From positions 172,730 to 236,729 of the forward strand of contig VWZL01005133.1 of assembly GCA_013396915.1 (NCBI GenBank): a stretch of DNA of 64,000 nucleotides. Direction: 5' to 3'. The notes under the pieces are model-generated. The model did not search any database. It was not told the DNA's origin and was given only the letters and a program-made list of their open reading frames with translations. The stretch is from Stercorarius parasiticus. Taxonomy: Eukaryota > Chordata > Aves > Charadriiformes > Stercorariidae. Numbering within the stretch: the stretch's first letter is position 1; each line of letters starts with the position of its first letter. Below, in pieces: positions 20,682 to 33,986 of this stretch. Position numbers and translations under genes: made by a program.

Positions 20682-23600
20682 GTGCATTTGGTACTTTAGC
20701 TGTTGTGGTGGTCGTCCCTTAGCGATTATTCTGACCTCATCCCTTAATTGCCATGTGGCAGCTGTCAAACACTTCTGTGAGAGGCACAAACCAACGTCTC
20801 TAGCCCTCCTGCCACTAGAGGGGGCTCAGTAATCTGTTTTCGTGCAATGTGGACAGGTGTCCAAACCAAACTGGTAATGTGTGATAGTGCTTTACGTCCT
20901 TTCTCTTGCAGATAAATGTCAACCCACAAAAGCTGGAGCACCACAGAGATTACCGTGAAGAGGCTAGCTCTAATGCTGTCTCTACTAAGAACGAGACGCT
21001 TGATATTTGTTGCTTGGGGCTTTCTGAGACTTAGTCAACAGTTGTCAAATCATCTTTCATAAAACACTTCTTGGAGATGTTATTCCCCAACAGCAATGAT
21101 AGGGTCCTGGAGAGAAGGCATATACTCAGCAGCTGAACACAAAACCTTCCTTTTGGAAGCAAAGGTTCCGCAGAGAGCGGTGGTGTTTGTGGCCTTGATA
21201 CTGTACCACTGTAAATACAGAGGGCTGGTGTTGCTGTGTACTGAGGGGTGAATCAAGTATAAATTGGTTTAACGCTTGGAAGGCTGTTCAAACAGGAAGA
21301 CTTACAGTGAACATCAGCAACAGTTTTATACACGACCCACAGTTGTGACCATCTCCAGTAGGCTTTCACCCATTTTTGGTCTGCCTAGCATAGTCTGTTA
21401 AGAGTCGCTGAAGCCAGAAAGGGAGGCTTTGATTATAAAATGTGGCACTGAACTATTCCAGCACAGAGCATGTGAGAATAAAGTCACAACCTTATACAGG
21501 AATAAGGCATTCTAGTTCCTGCTGTACTGGTTAGCATCTGAACAGCTGAGGACTTCAAATCAAACTGCCTTCAGATAAGCAATTGATTTATAGAAATCCA
21601 TAGGGATGAAGCCTATAATTTCCTGTCTGTCTAGCTAAGTACATAGTTCTGTTCTGAGTTACACAGGTTTTGCTGTGTGCCTTACCTAATGTGTCTTTTC
21701 TTATGCCACTGGTAGGAGGTGGAGATGACTTTATAATTTTTGAAAGCATGCAAGGATGCAAGGTAACTTCCCCCTTTGCTGATTTTAATGGAGAATGCTC
21801 TTAGAGCTACTTGTTCACCCTTTAAAATGTGTTAGGATAAAGAAGGGTTTGGTCCTTGTTCTTATAAGGAAAAATATTGCTTATTCATGTCCTTCCTTGT
21901 TCTTCTGGGTAAGTAATATAAGCATTTGAGGTTTGATTTTTTTTTTTTACTTCCTCTTGTATCCTCTGCTAGTTATTTGAGATTGTGTGAATTGCATTCA
22001 CCTTGCAAAAGAGGGGTAAGAGCAGATGTTCAGCATAAGAGATGACTTGAGCTCTTTGCCAGCCCTAAATTCCACAGGCAGCTCCATCTTCACAGCTGTA
22101 TTTTGTGAAGCTGGTTATCCTTGGAGGATTCTGCCAACCAGCAGCAGAATATAACTCGTACTGGCAAATGCTTCCACTTCTGCTCTTGTTTGCTGGAGGC
22201 TGATGTGCTGCAAGTGTGCCGCGCTTTGCTAACATGTTTCCTGTCAAAACAGGTGTGTTCAGAATTTTTGACTGCTAAAGCAGTGGAATTGGATCCTATA
22301 TCCCAGTCCTCACTGAGCTTTATTTCCCCTGTGGGATTTAAGCGATTGTCACAGTGCTGCTCTCCTTTCTATTGCCTGTCTGGCATTAGGAAAACATTGC
22401 TGTGTACACAGCGCTTATCCCAGAGAGAGACCGGTCTTGGCCACACTTCTATGCATTGCGTTGTACTTAAAATTAATGCTGTTTGCCACTCTATATAAGT
22501 GATGGAGAACTCTACCTTGACTGTCTTTATTTGGGTACTTCATTTTTATTGTAGTAACACTTTCTTCCTGCTTGGAGCTTCGCCTTCCTTAGGCAAGTGA
22601 CATCAGTGGCCTTACTATTTGGAATAAGCTGAAAAATTCAAGTTATGGAAGTAAGAGCTATGCAGTAAGAGACTTTACAAAAGGCACCAGGGCAGTAAGA
22701 AAGGTGTTGATGTCTGTGCATGGTGTTGTGCATGGTGCAGCGACCAAAAAAGTGGGCAGCACAGCCATTAACTGGGGGTACTGCCGCTGCAGGGGGAGTG
22801 TTGGGAAAGACTGAACTGAGCTGGGGGGGCTGGTTGTTTAGCAGCAGGGTGATGTCTGTAAATGTGTGGGCTGTTGGGCTGCCTGAAAATGTTGCTGACG
22901 GCATAGTGCTTGCTGCTGTGGAGTACGAGACTCCTGGGCTGCATAAATAACAGTTTGGCACTAGTGATGCTAGGGCCATGGTGGTTTAAGGGCATCTACA
23001 AACAGATTTGCAGGTAGAGGTAATTGCTTTTATTAAACCAATAAAGTGGTTAAAAATAGACAGCCATTAAAGTATATAGCCTTGAGATCTGAAACAGAAG
23101 CAGCAGGCCTCAAACCAAAATACAGCTTCAGAAGCGTTGCTCTGTCTGCAGTAAGGTACTCCTGATGCAGGAACAGATGCTTTTGATGGCTGGGCAGTGC
23201 TGCAAAACAGGGGATTGTTCTGACACCCGTTTGGGGAGTTGCTGCTATTTCCTCTGTATTAGATCAAAGAAAGGCCAAGCAACATCCTGATCCTTGCGGC
23301 GCTCGCGAGGGGGGACAGACGTGCGCTGAAACAAGCCCGACAGGCAGGAGGTCAGAGGCCAGCTGGCACGAAGGCACTCGGGTCTGGCTTGCTGAGTTTG
23401 CAGAGTGTGCGGGACGGAATCTGGACTTTGGATACAGCAATAATAAATGTTAACTTGCGTCTGTGATAAGACAGTGTTCCTTCTATCATGCTTCTACTAT
23501 TAGTTCTTGCACAGAGAAACCAGCTGACTGGTACCCAGTGCAATTAGAGATAAGCTGTAAAGGGGATGTTGTTTTCCTTGGGGTTTATTCTTCTGGGTTT

Positions 23601-26340
23601 TGCTTGCTCTTACCAAAGGTACGTGAAGGTGCAACACCCCTAGCAGAGATTTAACAAATCAGCATTGGTGTGCTGCGTCAGGCCTGTAACAGAGTTTCCA
23701 ACCCTGCAAAGTTACGCTTTCAGTTTGACTAAAAAGCACTCCGAGGCTGAACTGCAGTGTGCAACTTTGTCAAAATTCTTCAGTCCTCATCTGGAGTGAT
23801 CTTGCTTCAGGAGCAAGTGTTTTAACCTTTGAACTTGTTTGACCCTGATGAGACTGCTGAGATAACCCACAATTGTATTTACTGTTGTTTAAAATACTTG
23901 CTCTGCCCCCCGAGTCTTCAGAGCAAACAATATTGGGCAATACCACTTTGGGGTGACTGGGCATCTGAGACGTCTTGTGGGATTGATTATAAATTGGGGG
24001 AGACAAAAAAAGAAAATGCATTTTGGCTTGGGTAGGTTTCTAAATACCACAGCTGTCACCCAAAAAGGGTTATGCCATCTTCCAAGTTGTGGAAGCTGCT
24101 TAGAGGTAAGACGAGTTGATACTACATAGACATAACACATTTGAGGGAGAGTCACAGTAATAAACATGGAAGTGTAAAAGTTGATAGGATAGAACAAAAG
24201 ATAGAATATGATTATATTTTTTTTATTATTTTTTTCCCCCCTACTCACAAGTATAGGAAGTGTCAACTGGTCTATAAATTAGCCAATTTTCATCTGCTCA
24301 TTTAAAGTGCAAATGACATTGATCCATTCTAGGCATGAGTCTGTCTTCATTATTTATAAGATGAGCTTGTACTTCCTCTGGAATCAGTGTGTCCGTGCAG
24401 GTTATTCTAGAATAGAGAATTCATGTGGAGGTGGGCTGCAGTAGTCTTTTCACTTTCTTGCCCATTTCCACCTGTGGCTACTGGATTTTTGGTTAGTCCT
24501 GGTAAAGATGCATTTATTTTACAAGGTCTGATGCTCTTAGTGCTTGTTAGGGCTGATTCATCTCTTACAACCGTCCCACCATCCAGTGCAGTTTTAGAGC
24601 AACGCTTTGCTATCTGAAGAATACCTGAAGATGTACAGAGCTGTTCTCAAAATCATTCAATATGTCTTGCCTCTAATGCTTGAAAGCCTTCCTATACTTC
24701 AGACTGTCCAGAGTAATGGAGAAGCCATTAAAAAACACAGTTCATTAACGAGCCTGGGTCTGGGGAGGAACAGGTGGTCAAAATTCCTGGAGTTTGGTAA
24801 GTTCATGAAGGAGGTGATATAAAAAACTGCCTGAAAGTGGAATCAGTGGCTCAACAAATCCCTTCCAATCCTTATGTCAGTAAGGATTACTTTAGCTCTT
24901 AGTACTGCCACCACAATGAGAAGCTCTTTATTGTTAAGTAAAAGAGCCCGAAGCCCTGGTGCGCTGGGACATTATATGATCTCTCTGCCCCATCAGTTCT
25001 AAGCCAGGAGCTTGTTCTGTTTGCAAGCCCCGATTGCCTCAGACAGAGGATTCCACACTCTGGAAAGAAAATTATACTACTTGGCTAGCGCAGCCAGGGA
25101 AACACCTTGTTTGTCTCCTCCAAAGTGTGCAAGACACTGACTCGTTCCGTGTTCCCCAAAAGGCAGAGACAGTGATATGCCATCTCCTCCTAACAAACGC
25201 TGCTCATTTGAGTAAGTTCTGAATCGGAAAGGTGAGCTTACCAGTTTAACATCCTTGGTATTTTTAAATCTGGGTATTTAGCTGCATTAATCTGAGTTAG
25301 TATTGGGAGAAGAAACACATATATGACAGTTGAGAAACTGAGTAATATGATTTCCCCCAGCTTGTGTAGTATTGAAATATGGACCAAGATTTTTCTAGTA
25401 GCGCTAAAAGGGCTAAAGTTTTAATTTCTGTATCCAATGTATATTTCAAAGCATCAGTTTGTCACAACGGACATATGCAAATAGTTGGAGGTCTGTCCTA
25501 AGCCAGTGTAACTATTGCCAGAGGACCCTGAAAAGGGCTGAATCCAAAGCAGAAGGAGCGAGCACCCAGTGCTGGGTCTCTGTAATGTGATGCTGAGAGA
25601 GGTCCAGAAACGGATCAGTTCTTCCCAAAATACAAAATGTTTTACTTTAAGCCTCTCCTTTTGCTTAGTCTCTCTTCTTAGAGTTATTTGGAGTGGGGAG
25701 TAGAGTCACTGTATGAAATGGTGGATTATTACCATGTTTCTAACCAGCTGTGAGTGCCTTAATGGGTACCGTTTGGTTCGGATGAAGAATGGGATCCCAG
25801 ACTCGGTGTCGGGTTTTATTGCCATGTCCAGCAGCCCAGGTCTGTGGCACATGTCCAGCAGTGAGTGGGAGATGCTGGGGCTGCAGGGACACGTAGCCCC
25901 TGGCTGGGTAAGCAGTCTGCCTTCCGGTGGCACCCAAGAGGTGTCCAGGCAGGAGGAAAAGTCCCACCACCATCTGGTCCGGGAGCTGTCTCCTCTTTAC
26001 GTGATTAACTGTGTCTCTGCTACGTGCTGGGACGAAGCTGTCTGCTGGGCTGCAGTAACCTGCAGTGACGGGAGGAAAATTGTGAGCCAAAGTAGTTGTG
26101 ACAAGGGATTGTTCTGGGCCCTGGTGCAACCCAAAACCCCCTTTTGTTACATGTGCTGCCCGGGGCACTCGTCACTGAGGACAACTGTGCCCGCGTTCCC
26201 AGAAGCTGCTGGTCCGGAGCAGCTTACCAGCAGCTTGCTGACTTTTTGCCCCGTTCCAGAAGCAGTATTTCAGCCCAGCTAGGGTGAACCCAGCCCGAGC
26301 TGAATGCAGCTTCTCCTACTTGGATTTTCAATCTACTGCC

Positions 26341-26411
26341 AGGAAAAAAAAAAGAAAAAAGAAAAAGAAAAAACCAACCAACCAACCAACCAAACAAACA
26401 AAAAAAAACAA
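26341..26411 (+). repeat. A-rich tract with (CCAA)n microsatellite
   Basis: An A/AG-rich run leads into about five CCAA units (26373-26392) and then CAAA units and poly-A. It looks like a degenerate simple repeat. No CR1 tail or target-site duplication was seen beside it. Confidence 0.9.
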
Positions 26412-29130
26412 ACTGCAAAAAAATGGTGACACAAGAGGGCTAGCCTCTTCCTTCTTCCTCATAAAATGTTCTCCGTGCTCACTTTTTGGGGAAGATGTGA
26501 ACAAAACCATTTTGCTCCTCATACAGGCTTTGGGCATGTCCCAAAGTCTCAAGTCTGCAAGATACTGAAGATCTATTTGTCTACAAGATCAGATCAATTT
26601 CTGTCTGGAAAGACAGCTTGAAATAGGGATCTGATTAAAAAAAAACAATTTAAATGCCTAGCCAGATCAGTTGCTATGCCAAGGCTTAAAGAAGAGTTGA
26701 GAGAGAATTTTATTCAACAGAAAAATGCATTTACAGAAGTGACCGATGTGGAGATTAGACCAACCTGTACTGGGGGTGACCCAGTCACTTGTGTTCTGCT
26801 TTACCTCCAAGTGAAATACTCCATTCCCTCAGCCCCGGGGACTCTCAAACCTCAGTCCTGAACCTTCTCCGGGATTCTGCAGGAAAAAAGCTGGAACAGA
26901 TTCTTCAGTGTTAAACTTCTCATGGTTTTAAATGAACGAGATGGAACTCTTTCCATGTTTTACCACAGTTGCTGGTAATTTCCATTATTTATGAATGCAT
27001 TTCCCTGAAAACTTTCTCTCCAGGGATAGGATGTGAAATACCCACTTAAACAATAGAGAAAAGGGACTTTCTAAACAAAATAATGAAACTGGCAATATAC
27101 CAAGAACTCTACATTGACGCAGCTGAATCAAAAATACATCTGAAGTGCTTGAAAGGTCATTTACCGTGTTGTTATGATGTAGGTAATGTATTTTTCAGGA
27201 AAAAAAAAGAATTCTTATTTTTCCTTTTGAAGTACTGAGCTCTTTTTATTGTAAAACACTGTATTCACATATGATTTTCCAAAATAATAACCTCAAGAAA
27301 TATTTCCACAATTTGTCTTTTCTTCAGGCAATTCTGTTATTTTTTTTGATCTTTAAAAGATGGAGAACATGTTTGTCTTGTTACGAGCCATTGAAGATAA
27401 ACTCATTTTTCCGTTTGAAAAAGGCGCACAGTTCTAGCAGGAGTCATGAATCCAGGCATCTTCTCCAGAAAGTAGGGCGGTAAAGCAACAGCAGAAACAA
27501 AGCGCAAATAAACTGTTAGTAACTGTTCTATTCACACAGCTCTTAAAATTGTCCTCCCATCCGTGACTTCAGTAAAGCGTGAATCTTAAAGTACCAATTC
27601 AATGGTGATATTAATTACAGGTCAAGTTGAATTCTGGTGTATATTTTATATTTGGGAAAACTAAATGAGATACAAAATATTAAAGCAATTTTGTGTTCGC
27701 AGGAAAAGGACCATCCCCAGACCACCCTTTCCCTCGATGAAGCAGCTTGGCAGATAACTATAGATCTACTAAAAGATCCAAGTGTGACAGGGAGCAGCTT
27801 TAGTTTCAAAAGCAGCCACTTGGGGTTCCTCATTCTACAAAGCTTTTTATGCACGTGTTTGCTCATGTGAGCCTGACCACGGGCTTTTACAGAAAAAAAA
27901 AATACCTTGTTCAGCAGGATGCACCTCACTATTATTTTTTTTTAAAAATTGCTAAAGCTCTTAGGATGAGTCATGTTTTAAGGCAGATTTACACTTCACA
28001 ATTTTGCTAATTGAAGGCCAAATTGTCTAACGCTTTGCAGGACTGAGCCAATGTTACAGAAAGCATTAAGTCATGTGAGGTCCTTGCCAGATAAGAGTTG
28101 GTGTATTTTGTCTGGCCCGAGCCTGGGTTTGCTCAGCACGGTTAGGTGCAAGCCACGTTTCTTCAGTTCACATAGCAAATGAGACAACAGAGGCTGCTTG
28201 TGCTTTCTGAGCCAAAAATACCGAAATATTGTTCAATTTGGAACTTAGAAGTGGATGGGTGTAGCAGCAAACGCATGTGATCAGTCTGAACACTGCGATA
28301 GGGAAATGCAGTTTAACCTGTGGAATAAATAGCCCAGGATGTTCATAAAACCATTCTATCATCTCATGAACCTAAAATGAAAGGGACGTGGCAAGCCTCG
28401 AGTCTGCTAGCTTGGAAAACATGCTCAGAAAACTAAAAAATGTTGCAGACCACAAACCCACAAAAGAAGTTTTAACAACAGACCTTGCAAAAATTTGCTG
28501 TGTTGCAAAAGCAGGAAATCCCAATTCAGTGTTTGATAGAAATACAATCTAATACTGTATACAACTTTGAAGGGAAACAATAAAAAAAAGATTTTGCAGG
28601 GAGAGAGAAAGAAAAAGACCTGAATTTATCATTAAAATGTGATGTACGAAAACTGAAGTAAACATATTGTTCAGAACTCTCACTCTTACTAGAAATAGTG
28701 TTACAGAAAACACCCCCAGCCAAATCATAGCAGATATATATGTATTTTTAAAAGAAACTTAGAAAGCCGTCATAAAACCGTGTAGAGATTAAAATAATGA
28801 GCTGATCTGTATAGACCACTGATATGTTCAGAAATGGAAGCTGGAAGAAGGGTAAAGTTACAATAACTTCTACCACCCCGTGGTGGAGAAGGAGATCCTT
28901 CCAACTCCTTTCATCTAGAAAGGGAATGGTTGAATTCTGCCCCCAGCTAATTACGAGGGAGGCCTGGAACAAGGACCCCTGAGTCCATCCCCTGGAGCCT
29001 GTGGAGTCACTGCAGACCTCTCTGCTGGAATCTAAATCAGAATTTGGCAATAAAACAAGAGTTTCTGATGACACAGCAAAAAACAACTTCCTTGGGCTTT
29101 TTTTTTTTTGTTTTGACCAAAAAAAAAAAA

Positions 29131-29262
29131 GTAAAGCAATCAGTAATTCATTAGAGGGTAGCAAAACATGACTGAGAAAAAGAGCAAGGGCATAAAGTAA
29201 AGCAATCAGTAATTCATTAGAGGGTAGCAAAACATGACTGAGAAAAAGAGCAAGGGCATAAA
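29131..29262 (+). repeat. Exact 66-bp tandem duplication
   Basis: Bases 29131-29196 and 29197-29262 are identical (unit starting GTAAAGCAATCAGTAATTCA and ending GGGCATAAA). An A-tract lies directly before the first copy. Perfect identity implies a recent duplication or an assembly artefact. Confidence 0.95.
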
Positions 29263-29339
29263 ACTTTATGAGCAGAGAGGTTTTTGCTGACGGGTACGGG
29301 TAGAGATACATAAAATGAAGTAGGCTGGTAACAGATAAG

Positions 29340-30490
29340 AGTGTGCCCACAGCCCAAGGTGAGAGGCCGCAATCACAGCGGGCGAGGAGGAGGAGAGCCG
29401 GTGACCCACCGGCTTGGGCAACACCAGCAGCGGGAGCAGATGGAGGTGGGAAGGGCAGGACGGGGCAGTTTGGGGTTTGGTGTCTGGGTACGGCCGCGGT
29501 GCCAGCCCTGCAGCTGCTGCCGGGACCGTGCAGAGGGACACTGGCCACACGCTTCTGGTCAAGTGCGATCCAAAGGGCTGCAAACCAACGGCACCGGGTG
29601 GTGGACGCGCAGGTCCTGGGCTCGCTCCCCGTCCCGTGAAGGCATCGGGGCAGCAGCGAGAAACAGCCCCTGAGCTCGCCGGCAGCCGGTGACAGACGGG
29701 GAGGGGACGAGGTGCGGCGCGGGACACCTTCCCCCGGGGTGGTCGTGTTCTAGAGCGGGCACGGACACGCCGGTGCCCCGGGACAGCAGCGCTGCCCTCC
29801 CCCGCNNNNNNNNNNNNNNNNNNNNNNNNNNNNNNNNNNNNNNNNNNNNNNNNNNNNNNNNNNNNNNNNNNNNNNNNNNNNNNNNNNNNNNNNNNNNNNN
29901 NNNNNNNNNNNTCCGTGGCTCTCCCCTCCCCACCGGCGGGGCCACCGCCGCACCACCCCTGGAGCGGGGTGCTTGGCTTGTTTTTTAATTAAATTTCGGG
30001 CCCTCTTGGAGAGTTTTAGTGAGGAGGGGGTGTGTGCTGCCCGCGGGGGCCGCAGCCGGAGGCACACCCCAGCCCCGGGGGAGCCGAGCCGGATCCGGGG
30101 TGAGGAGCCCGGTCCGGACCGGTGCTGCTGCCGGCAAGAGGAGGAGAGCCCCGCCGGCTACAGCCCGGGAGAGATGTGGGGAAAGGAGGGCAGTGCTGGT
30201 AATTGGCTGTCCGTCCGTCTGTGTCCCCCCCAGCTTCTGTCGCCTCCCCCGTCCCAGCCGTCGGCTCCATCCTCCCAGGGGCCGGTGGTTTCCTCCAGCC
30301 CTGCCAGAGCAGGAGGCTGTGCCGCGGGGCAGGGATCCGGCTCAGCCCGGAGCCTTTGTGCTCCCCAACCCGGGCCCTGACGTGGGAGCATTGTTCGTGC
30401 GGCCCGGGAACCGGGAGAGCTTCACCCACCCTTCCTTTCTCCTGGGTACAGCCTGTAACTGCGTTGCCTTCTCCGGTGAGTAGGGATTTG
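29340..30490. promoter_or_regulatory. CpG island at the 5' end of TMEM37
   Basis: GC- and CpG-dense DNA interrupted by the gap at 29806-29911 and ending about 120 bp before the TMEM37 main exon. It most likely contains the TMEM37 promoter and first exon. A strong GTGAGT donor lies at 30476, in the phase exon 2 requires, but no in-frame ATG precedes it within the open frame. An alternative ATG at 29440 leads in frame to a GTACGG donor at 29488. It would give a 16-codon first exon, which is weak evidence. Confidence 0.65.
29806..29911. other. Assembly gap (106 N)
   Basis: A run of unknown bases inside the GC-rich TMEM37 island. Its real length is uncertain. Any coding start or promoter element here is lost. 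Confidence 0.99.
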
Positions 30491-30611
30491 ATGGGCACAA
30501 GCAAATCACTTCAAACGCTGAAGTCCCACAGCTTTGTCCTTCTGGTTTCATTTCACCCTTAACTAGTGCTGTTAACTCAGGGTTTTTGCTTCCCCCCCAC
30601 TATTCTTTAAG

Positions 30612-31184
30612 GCACAGAGGCTGCTGGCACACCGGAGACCACAGAAATCCTTCTTTGAGACACTCATCAGGAGCCTGATCATCTTGTGCGTGGCCATAGC
30701 AGTGGTCTTGTCATCCATCTCTGTCTGCGATGGCCGCTGGCTCTTTGCGAGGGGGCAGCTCTTTGGACTGTGGCACTTCTGCACCATTAGCAACAGCAGC
30801 GTCCTGAAGTGTGTCACTGACTTCAGCCTGGCCAAGGTGGAGGGGCTGAGCATGGGGGTGATTCCCATCAGAAGCATGGTGTCCTTTGCTGTTGTGGTCG
30901 CCATATTCGGCCTTGAGCTCTTGATGGTGTCCCAAGTTTGTGAGGATGCCAACGCGAGGCGGAAGTGGTCAATGGGCTCAGTTCTCATCCTGGGTTCTTT
31001 TTTGCTGTCGGCCACTGGGGTTCTGAGCTTCTCCATCCTCGTGAAGGATCACCTCACCTTCACAGGCTTCACGCTGACGTACTGGTGCGAGTTCATTGCT
31101 GCCTTTCTCTTCTTCCTTAATGGGATCAGTGGACTTCACATCAACAGCCTCACGCACCCTAGGAACAGGGTAGGCAAAATCTAG
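30612..31184 (+). CDS. TMEM37: TMEM37 main coding exon (partial; start exon unresolved)
   Basis: After a CTTTAAG acceptor (30605-30611) the frame runs 190 codons from AQRLLAHRRPQKSFFETLI to TAG. It matches human TMEM37 (voltage-dependent calcium channel gamma-like subunit, from memory) from its eighth residue onward. Four hydrophobic segments are seen at about exon residues 21-40, 93-115, 125-147 and 155-178. The first extracellular loop holds the LFGLWHFC signature of the PMP22/claudin clan, plus an NSS sequon. The family protein is thought to sit at the plasma membrane and modulate voltage-gated calcium channels. The C-terminus, HPRNRVGKI, is longer than the human one I recall. The exon starts in phase 0, so a short upstream exon with the ATG is required. 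The ATG at 30174 cannot join it in frame. The gene converges on SCTR. Confidence 0.93.
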   Translation, partial: AQRLLAHRRPQKSFFETLIRSLIILCVAIAVVLSSISVCDGRWLFARGQLFGLWHFCTISNSSVLKCVTDFSLAKVEGLSMGVIPIRSMVSFAVVVAIFGLELLMVSQVCEDANARRKWSMGSVLILGSFLLSATGVLSFSILVKDHLTFTGFTLTYWCEFIAAFLFFLNGISGLHINSLTHPRNRVGKI

Positions 31185-33986
31185 GTGCAAAGGGTGTATG
31201 TACCTCTGCCTTTGTGTAATCAGCTTTGCCAATTAGACTGGAAAAAAAGGGAGCCTAATGAAGTTTGAAAAGGACACCGTGTCTTAAATTGTGTGCAAGG
31301 AGGGGAAGCGTGAGTCAGTCTTGATGCCTGTAGAAGACGTACCCACCCACTGGTCAGCATGCAGGGCTGCACAACACGAGCAAAGCAGAGACTGAGACTG
31401 GCCGCTGCTGAAATACGGTTTTCTGGAGGAGTGGATTGAAGAGGGCATCCCATTGAACATGCAGAGGGATGGCAAACTGTGATCTACACATGTGGGCTCA
31501 GTTTTGAGGCTTACACAAAGCCTGTACTGCTGTGGGTTTGGTGTTGCTGTGCTTTCCCCCATACTCTGGAGCCTGTAAAGAGTGTAACACACCTTTGGTG
31601 TGTCTCATGGCTTTGCTCTGTCTCAGGGACAGATGATTTGTGCCTGGCCACGATCACTGACTTGGAGTATTGAAAGTCTTCACTGGATCTCACTCCATTT
31701 CCCTTTCAAAAGAGAAGGCACATGGATCTTGATCTAGTCACCCATTTTGTTTCCTACTGGCACGTTCCCTGTATCTGTCCTTCCCTCTGATTTTTTTTTT
31801 TTTCTGGGACACCTCTGAGAGAGGTGCAGGGAGATGTAGCTGTCTTGGGGACAAGGACGGGCTTTGAGTGATGCAGGTGTACAGGGAAGGGTTACAATGC
31901 CTTCCTTGGGCAGCACTATATTTTCCTTTGCTCGCAGCTTCTCCCTGCTGTCACCACTCCTCTGCTGCCCCTGCAGGGCACGTGCCAATTGGTCGCCCAA
32001 ACTGGCTCCCTCGCAGCCCTTGCAAAGTTCTCTGTAATGGGGCATTGCTCTTCCTAGTTTCTTTTTTGTCCCTTTGGACAAGAGGGACAAGCTCTGCAGG
32101 GGCTTTAGGTGGGCATTGTGGCTGGGCAGAGCATGCTGAGACCACTGCACCTTCTGGGGTGTGTTTTGGTTGTGAAGGTTTCCTGCTGAGGAAATGGGAA
32201 ATCTCATCCTGTAGCTGAGAGTCTCCTGTAGCATTTCTTCTGGGAGGAGGAAGCTTTAGATCCTCCTGACCAAAGTCCTTTTCATCCCCTGATTAGCAGT
32301 GAGCCTGGGAGGAGAAGCCCACGATTGCCTCATAAGGGGCTGATGGGGACAGCTCTAATCTGTCACAGCTGATGGAAATCAAAAGAGAATTGGCCAAATT
32401 ATATTAAGGCTGGTCTTCTGCCAATGCTTGAGTCAAGACTGCTACAATTGCTGCGGCTTTGAAGTTACCTGTGCTGTCTGATGTAAAAGGGTAGGAGACC
32501 TCAGACGTTGGGTTGCCACACGTGTCCTCCCTGTCCAACATACAGCACTCTGTTGCCCACAGATAAAAGTGTTTTCAGAGTATTTCAGGGTCTCTGTTTT
32601 AATGTTTGTTTTGTATCAGCTGGTAAAACTGCTTGTATTTTTGTTTTAGGACTGATGTTTCTATATGTTTCATTTCTGTAGCTTGCCTGATAGGCGTTGA
32701 GCAAGGTTTTCCCTTCCAGTGCAGTGAGTTTGACACCATTTTGCACCTGAAACAAAAACTGCACAAAGTAGCACAAAGGCCAAGAAGGCTGTGTAGGCAA
32801 GCCACGAGTAAACAGCTTTGTCTTGGAAAGCCATGAGTCGTAAGTCCTGCCTGAGCTGAATGAACACTTGCTGAATGTGCTCCTGTGGACTTGCTTGACT
32901 CCATGAGGACAGTCTCCATTCCTTCTCCCGATTTCCATAACTTTTTAAGAAAACACTCTTAAGCCTGTTTTGCAATGCAGTTTCAGGCCAGGCTTGCTCT
33001 GGACAATGCCAGTTGTGCTTTTTTTTTGCACATGAGTCTGCCCGATTTCTGGTGAGATAACACACGGACCTGTGCTACCCAGCCAACCCCTGAAGCTCTT
33101 GCAATGGTCAGGGCTCTGTCAGGGCTTATTGACTCTCTCTCAAGGACAAGGACTTGTGCCCTTAAACTGCCTCTGGAAAACTGCACTGTGATTGTGTGTC
33201 TCTTTGTGAATGTGCTTTTGATTTGCTGAATTGCACTGTTGGAAGACATGCTAGTGGGCTGAACTTGCAGATTGTTGTGTGAACAGTGCCGTTGGCTTTA
33301 GCAGAGCCACTTACCCCAGGGAGATTCTGCAAAGTCCAGTCCCAAACTGTAGCACTTTGGTGTTACCAGGGTGGTAGAGTGCCTTAACTAACCGATAAAT
33401 CAGTTGTGGTGCCTAGGGGTGCCTGTGCTGGGCAGGACAGTTCCCCTACATGAGATCAAGGGTGTCCATGGCTTGTCTAGAAACATGGATGTAACTTCAG
33501 AGTGCCTTCTTGGTGACATCCAAAACTGGAAGTCAGTTCTGCATGTACTCCCCTTCATGCTAGTGGGAGGGCGTGCCCCCAGCCCCTTCCCTGGGGGATG
33601 CAGCCGTAGCCAGACTGAGTCCCAGGCTGGTGCCTCCCACTTGGGTTAGAGGGAGGCAGTGGACAATTAGCCATTGAGTTCACCCAAGACTTGGTGCAAT
33701 TGCGAATGATTTTAGGATGCCCTCTGCTAGCTGAAGAAGAGGCCTTTTGTTGGGGGTAGGGAATCCTCCAGGGAAAATACAATAACTTTTTTCCAACTGG
33801 CTTTGTATACTACTGCTTGACTTACTAATGCTGGGAGAAGGTGCGTTTTGATGGCTAAATACTACAAAACAGGGTTGATTGTCTTGGAGACATCCTTATA
33901 CACAGCAACCTGTGCAGCAATGGGTAACTTCATTTTCTGAAGCCTGTGGAAGTGTCAAGCAACATTCCTGAAGTTTGTTAAATAAA
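31185..33986 (+). other. Probable TMEM37 3'UTR
   Basis: I assign this 2.8-kb interval to the TMEM37 3'UTR because the first AATAAA after the stop is at 33981-33986. The open frames inside it (for example 31734-32234 minus) show no known domain. Transcript data are needed to fix the end. Confidence 0.4.
33981..33986 (+). terminator. Candidate TMEM37 poly(A) signal
   Basis: This AATAAA is the first canonical hexamer on the plus strand after the TMEM37 stop. Others follow at 34508-34513 and 36785-36790. Confidence 0.45.

Larger units (their letters stand above)
20715..29340. other. DBI-TMEM37 intergenic region
   Basis: About 8.6 kb without a recognised gene. The longest open frames (25713-26282 plus; 28748-29548 minus) have no familiar domain and no supporting splice structure. 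It holds a CCAA/A-rich simple repeat (26341-26411), an exact 66-bp duplication (29131-29262) and a small CpG cluster at about 23295-23335. Several T/A tracts lie near 21940, 24217 and 27900. Confidence 0.6.

Noticed and set aside
25713..26282. 189-codon plus-strand open frame between DBI and TMEM37
   Set aside because: No known domain, no splice-consistent partner, and an overlapping 142-codon antisense frame suggests composition, not coding.
28748..29548. 266-codon minus-strand open frame
   Set aside because: The length owes part to an in-frame tandem duplication. The translation looks like translated T-rich intergenic DNA and matches no family known to me.
30174..30198. ATG at 30174 as the TMEM37 start
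   Set aside because: Both nearby GT donors are in phase 1, while every AG near the main exon is in phase 0 or 2, so no in-frame splice exists.
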